Of a stretch of DNA of 64,000 bases, positions 21,896-33,385 are shown in pieces. The position numbers and the translations under genes were made by a program. Position 1 is the first letter of the stretch. Each line of letters starts with the position of its first letter. The stretch is from Anoplopoma fimbria (taxonomy: Eukaryota > Chordata > Actinopteri > Perciformes > Anoplopomatidae). The DNA lies in NCBI RefSeq assembly GCF_027596085.1, contig NC_072465.1, positions 13,568,857 through 13,632,856 of the forward strand, given 5' to 3'. Below the pieces are notes generated by a model. The model had not been told where the DNA came from. It worked only from the letters and a program-made list of their open reading frames with translations, and did no database searches.

Positions 21896-23088
21896 TGAGC
21901 TCAACAAACAGTGAACTCTTGTTTTAAATTATAATTTTCTAAATTAACCATGACAATTAAATAACTTTGCATGCACCATTGAAAACAAAAATCTGTGAAA
22001 TTTATGGGACATTCTTCACACAAAGTGCACCGACCTCGTCCTGCACAGCCACTTTTTCAACACCAGAAGACGAAGACCTTGCAAACCCATCCACACCTGA
22101 TGTTGCTGATGGACAAAATTGGACAGAATTTACATATTGATCCAGAATCATATCCTGTGTCTGTATATATGGTTTTGTTTGCTTTCACATAGTTGCACAC
22201 ACATACACTTCCTGAATGAAACTCAATTGATATCTGTTGTCATTTTAATGTGTACACATCATGCAACCCTGACTTTAAAAAGGCTACCAAATCAAACTAG
22301 TTATAATAATAAATGAGCAAAAATAACAGTGAAGTGTTTTATTTTAATTTATACTGCATTAACAATGACAATGAAATAGCTTTGCATGCACCATTTAAAA
22401 CAAAATATATCATGGTTTTAAAATTAACTTAATAATACGAACATGCCATTGCTGCCCGTCACTAAAACTGTACAACAAACTTTTTAAACAAGTCAAATAT
22501 TGCATGATCAAAAAAACACTAACCTGGCGCTTTGACAGGGTCCTCTTATATTTGCCGATGTTCCACAGTTGGTTTCTAAATCAAGAAAACAAAAAAGAGC
22601 TCTTTGAAGCCATATTTGGAGTTATCTCATTTTGGACCATAAAAATGACGACTGTTAGTGTGTCAGGAAGGAGACACTTTAAGGGAAGGCCTCCACCAAC
22701 ATAGAATTTGCATGCATACCTTTTTGACTTGTGGAGAAACTGCTGTGCACTCCTCAGGGCTAGGAAGATGGGATGAACCATTTTATCCATCTGAACTAAC
22801 ATGGCAGGTGTAAGCGGGCTGTCCTTCAGCGCTACCTGCTAAATAAAAATGCAGAAAGAATAATTCTGACATTTCTCTTGGCAAAAAGCAAACGCTACTG
22901 GTATGATCAAAAAACATTCTCATTGTTTAAGGCACGGCACCATACAAACATAACAAACCTGCTGGTGTCATCTGCAAACCTTTGGTCAAGCCAGCCGGCG
23001 CTTGAAATGTAATGCTTGTCTATTCATGGTGTAAAGGTACGGGGGATTGGATAGCTCAAAAAGCACGGAGAAAACTTATGTTTAACAT
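21896..23088. other. Intergenic, nothing recognised
   Basis: Two related AT-rich blocks ('ctttgcatgcaccatt[gt]aaaa' at about 21,965 and 22,381) suggest an old duplication. No gene is seen. Confidence 0.4.
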
Positions 23089-23090
23089 TA

Positions 23091-24457
23091 CAGTTTTTCA
23101 CAATTGTTAACACACGTTTCTCAAAACAATAACGGCTTTCTCAAAACTGCACACACAAAACTGAAAACCTCACACACAAAATGCTAAACCTGACACTCCC
23201 TTTGCAAGATAACTCTTTGCCATCAAATCTCTTAACTGTTCACAAAATGGAACTTGTGTTTTCATTTGGTACACACAGCCATATTTTCAAATGACACACA
23301 CATACCATTCATTGAGTACACACAACTAAGCATTTGCTGCACACTACCAAGCATTTACAGCGTGTGCAAGTGCAAAATTGAAAACACAATCATAGAAATG
23401 GAACACACCATATGAATGACAACGACTCTGGAGAATGAGCCATTTCTCCTTTTGTAAAATGTCTCAGTGTAGGCCTACTTTTTTCATAGTCAAACACAAA
23501 CAGCACACAAATATGCAGCAAAAAAAGTTTTATTTCGGTACACACAGAGAACAGTACAGTACTGTAAACCGGCCTGACGGTCTGGACGTTCCTGAATGTA
23601 GCGTGGTCAGCCAGGATCCTAGTTTGTATTTGTCGGAGTGTGATAGCGTTGTTCTCACGAACCATATTTACAATTTCAGTCTCCTGTTCGGCTGTGAAAG
23701 TGTGTCTTCTTCCTCCACGGTGTGGTTCTCTTTCAGTCCTGCAAAATACAAATACTGTGAGCACACTGTATTCTATTGATATGCAGTATTACAGTACACA
23801 AGGCAAATAGATTTCGTACCTGTTCTCCATCCTGAAGGTTCTAATGATGGCAGCAACTGTGAACCGGCTGAGATTTGGTTGGACCCTCTGGCCAGCCTCC
23901 CTCATGCTCAAACCATGGTTGAGCACATGGTCTACCACAGTGGCCCGAATCTCATTAGAGATGACCGTTCTCCTTCTTCTTTCTCCTCCTCCTCCTTCTT
24001 CTCCTTGTCCTTCTCCTCCTCTTCCTCCTCATTGTCCTCCTCTTCCTCCTCCTCCTCCTCCTCCTCTCACTCTTACCCCTCTCCTTCTCTGGTTGTCGAT
24101 CTCTTCAAAGTTCTCCATTGTTCACCAAACAAAACAGAGGCTCAAGGCACTTTTATGCTGCAGTCCTGATTGCAAATTGCTCAACAGACCTGAATGTTTA
24201 GAGATTTGAATATTTGTGTGTTGTAGGTTGATGCTTTGAGATTTTACTGTGTGCAACAACTGAACATTGTGTAGTGTTTTGACAACAAGGTGATGTGTAA
24301 TTGACATCAGAGTGTAAAGAAGGAAAGTCAGAGTCTAATGCAGATAAGGGAGTGTGAAGTAGTGCCAAATTGGGTCGAGCAATTGGTACATGAAGTGAAG
24401 GTTGTGCAAACTGTGCCGAATTTTCGCTTTTTGTGTGTTAACAACTGAGAAAAACTG
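23091..24457 (-). mobile_element. Tc1/mariner-type transposon, internally deleted
   Basis: The ends are inverted repeats: left CAGTTTTTCACAATTGTTAA and right, in complement, CAGTTTTTCTCAGTTGTTAA followed by CACAC. They are flanked by TA on both sides (23,089-90 and 24,458-59), the target duplication of the IS630-Tc1-mariner group. The length is 1,367 bp. On the minus strand it carries two exons with helix-turn-helix segments of a transposase but no catalytic DDE domain, so it is non-autonomous. Confidence 0.8.
23600..24118 (-). pseudogene. Transposase N-terminal remnant, two exons
   Basis: Exon 1 starts at 24,118 (MENFEEIDNQ). After a low-complexity purine tract (24,066-23,975, Glu/Gly/Arg depending on frame) it encodes SNEIRATVVDHVLNHGLSMR and AGQRVQPNLSRFTVAAIIRT, a paired-like helix-turn-helix. 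A donor (aacag/gtacga) at about 23,819 and an acceptor (tattttgcag) at about 23,739 on the minus strand flank an 80-base intron. Exon 2 continues TERE-P-RGGRRHTFTAEQET and ENNAITLRQIQTRILADHA, a second DNA-binding helix unit. The frame then leaves homology at about 23,580 and never reaches a DDE domain. The purine tract does not keep one frame, so the protein is broken there too. Confidence 0.7.
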
Positions 24458-24639
24458 TAAAATGTCCAATTTGAAAAAACTGTGTTGTACATTGTATTAA
24501 ATCAAATTATAATAGAATCTGTAGTTACACTACTGTACTTAAAAAAACGGGCATTGAAAGTTCAAATCTAATCAAATAATAATATTTGATTTGTAATTAA
24601 AACATTTCCTTTATCGTTAGCTAAAATTTCCACTGGATG

Positions 24640-25190
24640 TCTGTTAAAGGTGATCCCGACTTTGTCCATCTCAAATTTCACATGATTGTACTGTACAGTT
24701 TTTGAGAACATTAAAGGCAAAGTCAGCTCAATTTGCATTCATATTCATAATGACCTCATATTTGTACTTTGATTACAGGAATTCCTTAAGAGGTTGTAGC
24801 AAACACTGGATTCTGGTTCTCTACTAGCCCAACTACTGTACAGTTTTTGAGACAATTAAAGCCACATTCTGCTAAATGGCATTCATATTCATAATTTACT
24901 CATATTTGAACTGTAATAAAAATTATTCCTTAAGAGGTTATATCAAACTTCACTGGATTCTTGTTCATGATGACCTATTATGACCTACTATGCCATGTCA
25001 AATTTCATGAGATTTTACTGTCCAGTTTTTGAAAAAATGGAAGGCAAAGTCAGCTATTATGATGTTCAGAATTTCCCCATATTTGAACTGTTAATAAATA
25101 ATCCTTAAGAGGTTTTACTGAACTGGATTCTTCTTCATCATGACCCAGCCTATGTCCATGTCAAATGTCATGAGATTTTACTGCTCAGAC
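24640..25190. repeat. Degenerate three-unit tandem repeat
   Basis: The phrase 'cagtttttga' occurs at 24,695, 24,841 and 25,023. It is followed each time by 'aaaggcaaagtcagct'-like, 'catatttgaactgt'-like and 'ccttaagaggtt' blocks and a 'ttcatgatgacc' / 'catgtcaaatttcatgagat' end. The units are about 146-182 bp long and clearly diverged. Confidence 0.7.
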
Positions 25191-25697
25191 CTAATGTCGA
25201 CTCTGTGTCCTGTATTGGGCTTTGCAGTCAGCTAAACTCTTCCTCATATTCTTCCTCCAAGGAACAGACCAGCCTGTTGCATTTGGACAGGTTTAATATG
25301 GAGAAGTGTGAAACTAGAAAACAGGCAAAAGATATACAATAATTACTTTTCACCAAACTAAAGAATGTGTTGTGATTTACAAATCATCACTACATTTCAA
25401 TATGTCACACAAAATAATGAAACATACATTCCTGTACCATCAACTCATATTCAATCAGTTACGTTATGTTGCACATGTCATCAAAGTCTTTTTACTTCAA
25501 ACAAACTAACAAAATAAGCACTCAGAAATAAACTTAAACCCATAAAAGTAAATTGCACTCACTGGCATTGCCACTGAGTGCAAAAAAAAATGCAGGATGG
25601 ATAACGATAACATTGCAATCACTCTAGTTGAACAGAGCCATCTTGTCACAAAAACAGGAAAAGGAAATAACACTACTTCCTGTCCCATGTGCCACAC
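25191..25697. other. Intergenic, nothing recognised
   Basis: No repeat or gene could be named. Confidence 0.4.
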
Positions 25698-25700
25698 ATT

Positions 25701-26374
25701 AGCTCTGTCCCAATCCAGCGGCTGCATCCTTCGGAGGGTGCATTTGTAGACCGATTACGTCACAGCGGCCGCGACGGGGCTGTCCCATTTCGTCGACTCC
25801 TTCTAATGTGGCCGATAAATGCTGCCTACTTTTCCCAGATTCGGAGGATACAACTGATGGATCCTTCGCGGCCCAACATATCCCAAAATGCATTGCGTGC
25901 CGGTGAAGTTGATTTTTTTTTTTGGCGACTACTGGACCAGCAGCGGGAGAATTCACATTTAATATAATTATTGGGTTTTAACTCATGTGAATATTTACAG
26001 TTACAAGTGTTAAAACTAAAAACAAGGGACCTGATCAGATCACACTTATGTTAAAATGATCGGTTAATTTACGTGACACCATTAACAAACAAACTAACGC
26101 TACCGAGAGCCGCTGCACTATTTACAGCAGCTCGTCCATTTTAATATTTTAACTTTTTTCTACTCTTTTATGACGGCCGCAGCTGGTTGCTAGGAGACGG
26201 GAGCGGCGAAAGGGTGGGGGTGCGAAAAGCTGGTGACGTAAATAGGAAATAATTTGTGGACCAGACCGTCTCATTTCGGGGACCGCTCGAATTCGGTATT
26301 CAAAGGACCCGGCCGACGTAGACCGCGAAGGCTGGGTCCTCCGAAGGCTGCAGCCGCTGGATTGGGACACAGCT
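25701..26374. mobile_element. Terminal-inverted-repeat MITE, copy A (complete)
   Basis: The left end is AGCTCTGTCCCAATCCAGCG and the right end, in complement, AGCTGTGTCCCAATCCAGCG. Both are followed by GCTGCA-CCTTCGGAGG, giving inverted repeats of about 37 bp. Both flanks are ATT, a likely 3-bp target duplication. The 674-bp interior has no transposase; its open frames are incidental. Further copies lie at 47.99-48.69 kb (same orientation) and 51.38-51.79 kb (opposite). The superfamily is unassigned; a 3-bp target site leaves PIF/Harbinger-like groups possible. Confidence 0.8.
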
Positions 26375-26377
26375 ATT

Positions 26378-26739
26378 TACTAGTTGAACACTGCCTCATC
26401 TACACTTACACTAGGTGGCAGTATTTGCTCCAAATAGAATACAAGTCATTACATGTACAGATCTTAAAAAAATGTAAGCCAAAGACAGCTTCTCTTTATC
26501 TAAGAAGCTAAGAATTACACTCCCGCTGCCTGTGAGTTAGCTACTAACACATGTTCCCTGTAAAATACAAATGTGTTTTATTAGTGACTTTGGTTATATT
26601 ATGTAAAGCACAGCAGATTTAGAGATTACAGATTTGTGTTGTATACAGTAAAAACACTACAGTAGTACTACAGAGTAACAACAACAGTACTATAAAATGT
26701 CATCTTAACTGTAACTTTTCTGCAAAAATGTAGCTGCAT
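26378..26739. other. Intergenic, left flank of the L2 element
   Basis: No gene is seen. The 5' edge of the L2 is placed near 26,740 because ORF1-like coding sequence starts there; the exact edge and target duplication are not resolved. Confidence 0.4.
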
Positions 26740-26765
26740 TTAACAATCCCCTCCTGGCTGTTATT

Positions 26766-26930
26766 ATGTCGAGGTGGTGTCCTGCAAACAATGTGGGCTT
26801 CGTAGACAATTGGCATACTTTCTGGGGAAAACCTGGTCTGATTAGGAGAGACGGCATCCATCCTACTTTGGATGGAGCGGATCTCATCTCTAGAAATCTG
26901 ACCCAGTTCATTAGTGGACCTAATCCATGA
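26766..26930 (+). pseudogene. L2 ORF1 C-terminus (SGNH/esterase-like)
   Basis: The frame from ATG 26,766 to the stop at 26,928-26,930 encodes [18 protein letters not shown] followed by [19 protein letters not shown]. The D-G-I-H block matches the catalytic Asp-x-x-His block V of SGNH hydrolases, found in ORF1 of many CR1/L2 LINEs. The catalytic Ser block lies in the part lost by 5' truncation and is seen, degenerate, at 6.6 kb. The stop is about 60 bases upstream of the ORF2 frame. Confidence 0.7.
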
Positions 26931-26993
26931 CCAAGAGTTCAGACCAGGAAGCAGAAGCAGAGTCGCAGTCTTTCACACCTCTCTGCGCTTCCT

Positions 26994-29748
26994 TTGGAGC
27001 AGTTACCCACCCACTTACCCACCCAAAACCCTATAGAGACTGTGTCTGCCCCACGGCCACTTCAATTATTTAAAGTCAACAGAAGAGGAGTTATACAAAA
27101 TAACTTAATAAAAGTTAAGGCAACCGATGCAACAGTGCATCAAAACAGGACAGTTAAATGTGGACTCTTAAATATTAGATCTCTGTCATCTAAGGGTGTA
27201 CTTGTAAATGATTTAATATCAGATAATCATATTGATTTATTTTGTCTTACTGAAACCTGGCTGTGTCATGAAGAGTACGTTAGCCTTAATGAATCAACTC
27301 CTCCAAGTTATATTAATACTCATATTCCTCGAGGCACAGGCCGAGGAGGTGGAGTAGCAGCTATCTTTGACTCAAGCCTATTAATAAACCCTAAACCTAA
27401 ATTAAATTACAACTCATTTGAAAGCCTTGTTCTTAGTCTTTCAAACCCGAACGGGAAAGCATTAAAGTCAATTTTATTTGTTATAGTGTATCGTGCACCA
27501 GGTGCGTATTCTGAATTCCTATCTGAATTCTCAGAGTTTTTATCTAGTTTAGTCCTTAAGACAGATAAAGTTATTATTGTAGGGAATTTTAATATTCATG
27601 TGGATGTGTATAATGATAGCCTTAGTACTGCGTTTGGTTCATTACTAGATTATATTGGCTTCTGTCAGTGTGTACATAAACCGACTCACTCTTTTAACCA
27701 TACCCTCGACCTTGTTCTGGTTTATGGTATTGAAGTAGAAAATGTAATTGTCTCTCAACAGAACTCTCTTTTATCGGACCATTTTCTAATAACCTTTGAA
27801 TTTGTTCTACCAGAGTGTACGCCATTAGGCAAAAGTTTCTACACTAGATGTCTATCTGATAATGCTGTAGCTAAATTTAAAGAAGCGATTTCTTCAGGGT
27901 TTTATTCAGTACCATTGCTCAATATAACAGAGGACTCCTACGCTAGCTTTAGTCCGTCTCAGATTGACCATCTTGTTGATAGTGCTGCATGCTCACTGCG
28001 AATGACACTAGACTCTATAGCTCCTCTAAAAAAGAAGCTAATAAAAGAAAGGAGGTTTGCTCCATGGTATAATCCTCAAACCCGCGATTTAAAGCAAATA
28101 TCGCGAAAACTTGAAAGGATATGGCGTTCCACCAATGTGGATGAAGCGCGGTTAGTCTGGCGAGACAGTCTTAAAATATATAAGAAGGCACTCCGTAATG
28201 CTAGAGCAGCCTATTATTCAGCATTAATAGAGAAAAAATGTATAATCTACTGCCCTCAACCAGTACCGATCGATCCACAGCTGTAGAACCTGAAATATAT
28301 TTAGATGGCTTTTCTCCCATCGACCTTCAACAATTGACTTTAACTATTTCTAAGTCTAAACCTTCCACCTGTCTCTTAGACCCGATTCCGACTAGGCTGC
28401 TTAAGGAAGTTTTACCTTTAATTAGCAACTCCTTATTAGAAATTATCAATCTGTCTTTACTGACGGGCCATGTACCACAGGCCTTCAAACTAGCTGTAAT
28501 TAAACCTCTTCTTAAGAAACCTACTCTAGATCCAGAGGTGTTGGCTAACTATAGACCTATATCTAACCTTCCGTTCCTCTCTAAGATCCTTGAGAAAGCA
28601 GTAGCAAATCAGCTCTGTGACTTTATGCATAACAATAGTTTATTTGAGGATTTTCAGTCAGGATTTAGAGTGAATCATAGCAGAGACGGCACTGGTGAAA
28701 ATTACCAATGACCTTCTAATAGCTTCAGACAAAGGACTTGTCTCTGTACTTGTATTGCTAGACCTTAGTGCTGCATTTGATACCATTGATCACCAAATCC
28801 TATTACAGAGATTGGAGCATCTAATAGGCATTAAAGGAACCGCACTTAGCTGGTTTAAGTCGTATTTATCAGACCGATCTCAGTTTGTATATGTAAACAA
28901 TGAAAGCTCGATGAAAACCAGGGTTAGTCACGGAGTTCCACAGGGGTCTGTTCTTGGACCTATTTTATTTACTTTATATATGCTTCCCTTGGGGAATATT
29001 ATCAGAAAACACTCAGTAAACTTTCATTGTTATGCAGATGATACCCAGTTGTATCTATCAATTAAGCCAGACGAAACTAACCAGTTCTCTAGACTTCAAG
29101 CATGTCTTACGGACATAAAAACCTGGATGACCTGTAACTTTTTAATGTTGAAAAAACAGAAGTTATCCTACTAGGTCCAGATCACCTTCGAATTCAATTA
29201 TCTAACGATATAGTTTCTCTAGATGGCATTGCTCTAGCATCCAGCACTACCGTTAAGAACCTTGGAGTTATCTTTGACCAGGATCTGTCTTTTAACTCTT
29301 ATATAAAACAGATCTCAAGGACAGCCTTTTTTCATTTACGTAACATTGCGAAAATCAGGCAAATCCTGTCTCAAAGTGATGCAGAAAAACTAGTTCATGC
29401 ATTTGTTACCTCTAGACTAGATTACTGTAACTCCTTATTATCAGGCTGCTCTAATAGGTCTCTTAGATCTTTACAGTTGATCCAGAATGCTGCAGCACGT
29501 GTTCTAACAAAAACTAAGAAAAGAGATCATATTACTCCAGTATTAGCTTCTCTGCACTGGCTCCCTGTTAAATCAAGAATAGAATTTAAAATTATTTTAC
29601 TTACCTACAAAGCTCTAACTGGTCAGGCACCGTCTTATCTTAAGGAACTTATAGTTCCATATTACCCAACTAGAGAGCTGCGCTCAATCAATGCAGGGTT
29701 ACTTGTGGTTCCTAGAGTATATAAAAGTAGGATGGGAGCCAGAGCCTT
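26994..29748 (+). pseudogene. L2 ORF2 (endonuclease-reverse transcriptase), 5' and central part
   Basis: The apurinic-type endonuclease domain spans 27.16-27.85 kb: [27 protein letters not shown], a VGNFNIH block and LLSDHFLI. Frame breaks occur near 28,240, 28,690 (about two bases lost in the HS-ETAL segment) and 29,149. Across them the reverse transcriptase is readable: NYRPISNLPFLSKILEKAV, LDLSAAFDTIDH, SHGVPQGSVLGPILF, the catalytic CYADDTQLY and the thumb and C-terminal segments to SKSRMGARA at 29,746. In the endonuclease block the usual GDFN aspartate is N (GNFN), so the enzyme is probably damaged as well. Confidence 0.85.
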
Positions 29749-29790
29749 CCCACACAGCAGTAGACTCCTATGCGGATCCGCATAGGAGTC
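29749..29790. repeat. Left terminal repeat and 28-bp perfect palindrome
   Basis: The terminal repeat CCCACACAGCAG (29,749-29,760) is followed at 29,763-29,790 by a 28-bp perfect palindrome centred on GGATCC (arm gactcctatgcgga). The outer part of this palindrome overlaps the GGACTCC/GACTCC motif shared with the right end. Confidence 0.9.
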
Positions 29791-29809
29791 ACCAAACCCG
29801 CGTTACTGT

Positions 29810-30185
29810 CACATCCGTTTTGGCGCCGCCTAGAGGACCCGTGTCGGATCCGCGAACGCGGACGCGCCATAACGTTTGAAAGCCTATCACCAAGAGCCGA
29901 GACGATCATATCATTTGAGATTTTCTTTGCTGGAACACGGTTGCGTAAGTATGATTTATTATTGATTTATTATTATTATTTGATTTATTTGTTGATATAT
30001 TGTGGATCCTGAGCGGACCCGTGTCGGACCCGTGTCTGATCCGCGAACGCGCCAACACGTTGAAAGCCTATAAAGAGCAGATCATTCAGTTGAGACTTTC
30101 TTTCTTTGCTGGAACACGGTTGCGTTACGTAAGCATGATTTATTATTGATTTTGATTTATGTAGGCCTAATTATTTATTGATAGG
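29810..30185. repeat. Duplicated left subterminal segment of the EnSpm-like element
   Basis: Two units are present. The first has 'gacccgtgtcggatccgcga', 'tgaaagcctatc', 'gctggaacacggttgcgtaa' and 'gatttattattgattt' (29,838-29,975). The second has 'gacccgtgtcggacccgtgt', 'ctgatccgcgaacgcg', 'tgaaagcctataa', 'gctggaacacggttgcgtta' and 'gatttattattgattt' (30,017-30,150). The offset is about 180 bp. The GGATCCGCG/GACCCGTGTC motifs also occur, inverted or degenerate, at the right end (40,310-40,480), as expected of transposase or accessory-protein binding sites. Confidence 0.8.
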
Positions 30186-30377
30186 CCTATATTGCGACAT
30201 TCACAGTAAACATTGGCCTTTGTGTTTTTGTAATCATCATTTAGACTACGTATGATTGTAATGACGTTGTTTGATATTAGGACTAGCAGTAGGCCTAAAT
30301 AATTTTTCAGTTAGGCTATCATTTTTTGCACCAGGCTATTGTTAGCTGAGAGGCGATAATCATGTCAGTCTGTAGCC

Positions 30378-31572
30378 TAGGCTGACCAAACGTCCTCTTT
30401 TCCCCGGACATGTCCACTTTTTACGTCCTGTCCGGGGCGTCCGGGTTTTTTTTATTAATTGATGATAATGTCCGGTTTTCCTTCTGTGCGTGTATATGTG
30501 TGTATATGTGTGTGCCCCCCCTCCCCCGGTTGTCATTGTGGGTTAGCGTTATTACAGTAGCCATTTAACGCATCGCCAGAGAAGACGTCGTATGACGTAC
30601 AGACGTTAATCAGGACGTACGACCAGACGCGGCAGCGTCAACAATCTAGAGGCGGCAAAAAGGAAAGAAAAGAAGACCAGCGGTCATAAATGGTATGTTG
30701 TGTATATGAACTTATTTATTTTGTGTGAATTGGCAGTAGACTTGGACGTTAGGTCTGAATTGAAGACCTAACGTAACGTTATAAAAGTCAGTGGACGTTA
30801 ACATTATGACAATGTTTTCATATCTGTCATTAGTGACGCTGTAACGTTAACGTTAGCATGAGATTACCAGGTGATGACATTGTATGTGGCCCTGTTTTGG
30901 AAGAGGGGAGGTGGAAGACTGCTTTGGTAACATGTGATTTTCCTGTAGGCATAGGAACATGAGACTCTGTTAAAAATAATAATAATCAATGGTTGATAGT
31001 TGTGTGTGTTAGGCTAACTTCTGTATTTTGTGTCGGGCTGTGTGGGTAACTAATGACTGTAGTAGTTATAAATGCAGACCATCTGATTAGCTGATGCCCT
31101 GAGTCATGTATAATATTAATATACTCATATGTTATGACTTGGTAATTATTATTAATTACATCTTGAATGATATTTACTAGCTACTGGTCTGGCAGCTGTC
31201 TTTGCACATGGCACTTAACTTTGAAAGAGAGCTATTATTTTACTAGTTCATTTTTCTAACACAGAAGAGACATTATTTCTATCATTATTTTATTCCAGAG
31301 ATTTTACATTTATTTTACATTTTATATATATATATATTTTTTTTTTTTACAATTGAGGCATAATAAAGAAAGTTCAATAACCTCTATGAAGCCTATCTGA
31401 ATTTCTGTCTTTGAGAGATATTATTTTGTAATATAACAAAATATTCTATCCATACATATATATATTAAAATTATAGGGAATCTTTGGGTAAACTGCGAGT
31501 ATCATTTAAGTAGGCTATCTCGTGGCCGGGCTGAGTGTCCTCTTTTTTGGAAATCAAAATATGGTCACCCTA
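30378..31572. mobile_element. Non-autonomous hAT element nested in the EnSpm-like element
   Basis: The ends TAGGCTGACC (left) and TAGGGTGACC (right, in complement) are followed by 'AAACGTCCTCTTTT' and, in the complement, 'ATATTTTGATTTCCAAAAAAGAGGAC'. They are flanked on both sides by a perfect 8-bp direct repeat CTGTAGCC (30,370-30,377 and 31,573-31,580), diagnostic of hAT insertion. The 1,195-bp interior has no transposase frame. Confidence 0.88.
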
Positions 31573-31696
31573 CTGTAGCCTATTTGATTTAAAATGGAAT
31601 AGCAATTACGGCAGAATATGTTATGGTAGTTAAGTTAAGTTATCCTTCATTGGGTTAGGGTTAGGGTTGGTCTGTTCTGTTTTAATGTGTCGCTGT

Positions 31697-31820
31697 TATG
31701 TATAAAACGCCGGTCATCGGGAAAATAAGCCCCGACAGGGCGAACCGGCTTGCTTCACCCTGAAGGTGGTGCTGGTGGCTTATTTTCGATAATGACCGGC
31801 GACGTTCTATACATTATCCC
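31697..31820. repeat. Short palindromic MITE
   Basis: The left arm 'cgccggtcatcgggaaaata agcc' (31,708-31,731) pairs with the right arm 'ggcttattttcgataatgac cggcg' (31,777-31,801), making a hairpin of about 120 bp. The terminal 'tgtataaaacgcc' is mirrored as 'ggcgacgttctatac'. No coding capacity. Confidence 0.7.
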
Positions 31821-32700
31821 GCTTATTACATGGCTACTTGCCAAAACGAAAAAAATAACTTCACACGGTGTGTCTTTTTACAATTTATCTGTTACCAGCA
31901 TTCGTAGTGTTGATTAGCAGAGAAATAGTCCGCCAAACACCAACGTCTTTGGCGTCGCCTAGCAACCGAGTACGCTTGGGTCACCGAGTACGCTGGGATA
32001 AAAAAAAAAGATCCCTGTCCTTGACAGCGGTCAATTATACTTAAGATCGTAAGCGTTTCTGAATAAAATAGCTTTTGAGTAGCTTAGCTCTTTTATTGAC
32101 CAAGTAGGCCTAATGCGGTATCTCCATAAAAGTTACATTTTTTCAAGCATTTCTGAACAAATAAAACTGCTTGTCCCCCAGTGTTGCTAGATTGGGCCGG
32201 AATCTTGCAACACTGGCGACCCCCATGACGGCAGAGGGAGAGTTATTATCATTTTGAAATAATGTTAATTATGTGTAATTAAAAAATATATATTACTTAA
32301 TTCTAATTCTAATCTTATAGACAATAAGAAAAAGATTTGAAGAATTATCACAAAAGTGCTCTTCAAGATGCAGAAGTGAGAAGTGTTAGACTGTTTATTA
32401 ACAAGGCGTTAATGCTTTGAGAAATGCATTTGTCTATTAGTGAAATCAAAATCATGTTATGGCCTTGATGCCCTGGCATGTGGCCTTTGTGCCCTCAAAA
32501 AAATTGCCCCGCTGCAGGCCAAGTGGCCTTGCCCCTCATATCACGAAATTCCAGGCATGCGTACCATACAAATAGATCGCAGCAAGTTAACATTTTGGCA
32601 AGTTTGGTCTCATATGTAGTGGTTATCTGCCATCCTCTTTATAATGAAAATTTGCCATTTTAATCACTGTTATGCTACTGTATGGAACTTGGTCCCCATC
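31821..32700. other. EnSpm-like element, left interior non-coding
   Basis: No exon or repeat is recognised. It presumably includes promoter or 5' UTR/intron sequence for the leader exons that follow. Confidence 0.4.
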
Positions 32701-33136
32701 TTCTATTTTGTGTTTTCTGCAGCATCTGGATTTGACTGTTGCCCGTTCTGGATTTGACTGTTGCTACAATTTCCTCTGCTGGGTTCGCTTGATCAAGTAA
32801 GATACTTTCTGGTTTCTTAAAATGTAATGTTGCTTACACATTTTCTAGCAGTTGGAGCATTTCCTGCAGAAAATGCAGTTAAATGGCTTAAATCAAGTGA
32901 AGGGATTCGGTTCAAACAACTAATGGGTATTCGCGCCAGTTTCTGATTTCTTATGCTACTGTATAGAACTTGGTCCCCATCTTCTATTTTGTGTGTTCTG
33001 CAGCATCTGGATTTGACTGTTGCCCGTTCTGGATTTGACTGTTGCTACAATTTCCTCTGCTGGGTTCGCTTGATCAAGTAAGATACTTTCTGGTTTCTTA
33101 AAATGTAATGTTGCTTATACATTTTCTAGCAGTTGG
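32670..33136 (+). repeat. Direct duplication containing a repeated non-coding leader exon
   Basis: A block of about 185 bp is present twice, 281 bp apart (about 32,670-32,851 and 32,951-33,136), nearly identical. Each copy contains a candidate 74-bp exon (32,723-32,796 and 33,004-33,077) preceded by tgttttctgcag or tgtgttctgcag and followed by the donor gtaaga. The exon itself holds an internal repeat of 'ctggatttgactgttgc'. There is no ATG in the exon, so it would be 5' UTR. Downstream acceptors include ttgttttag-like 'tgtcttttag' at 33,366, before the transposase frame, and 'ctacattag' at 36,039, before the second gene. Confidence 0.65.
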
Positions 33137-33385
33137 AGCAGTTGGCCACAGAACAAATAATGATACTACTACTGCTACTACTACTAATAATAACTACACA
33201 ATGCATTTCCTGCAGAAAATGGCACATTTCTATGTTCTTGTCTAGTTTGTAGCAATGAAACAGACAACACCACCATTCAACAATGTGTTTATTTAAATAC
33301 AACATTAGAAACAATGATTAATGATACATTTTACTTTCTTTTCTTTTTTTCTGAAATGTCTTTTAGAACAAAAATGAATAGATAG

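Noticed and set aside
23975..24066. Long open frames over the TCC/GGA-rich tract (Ser-, Pro- or Glu-rich proteins)
   Set aside because: They are products of a trinucleotide-rich repeat inside the Tc1-type element, open in several frames at once.
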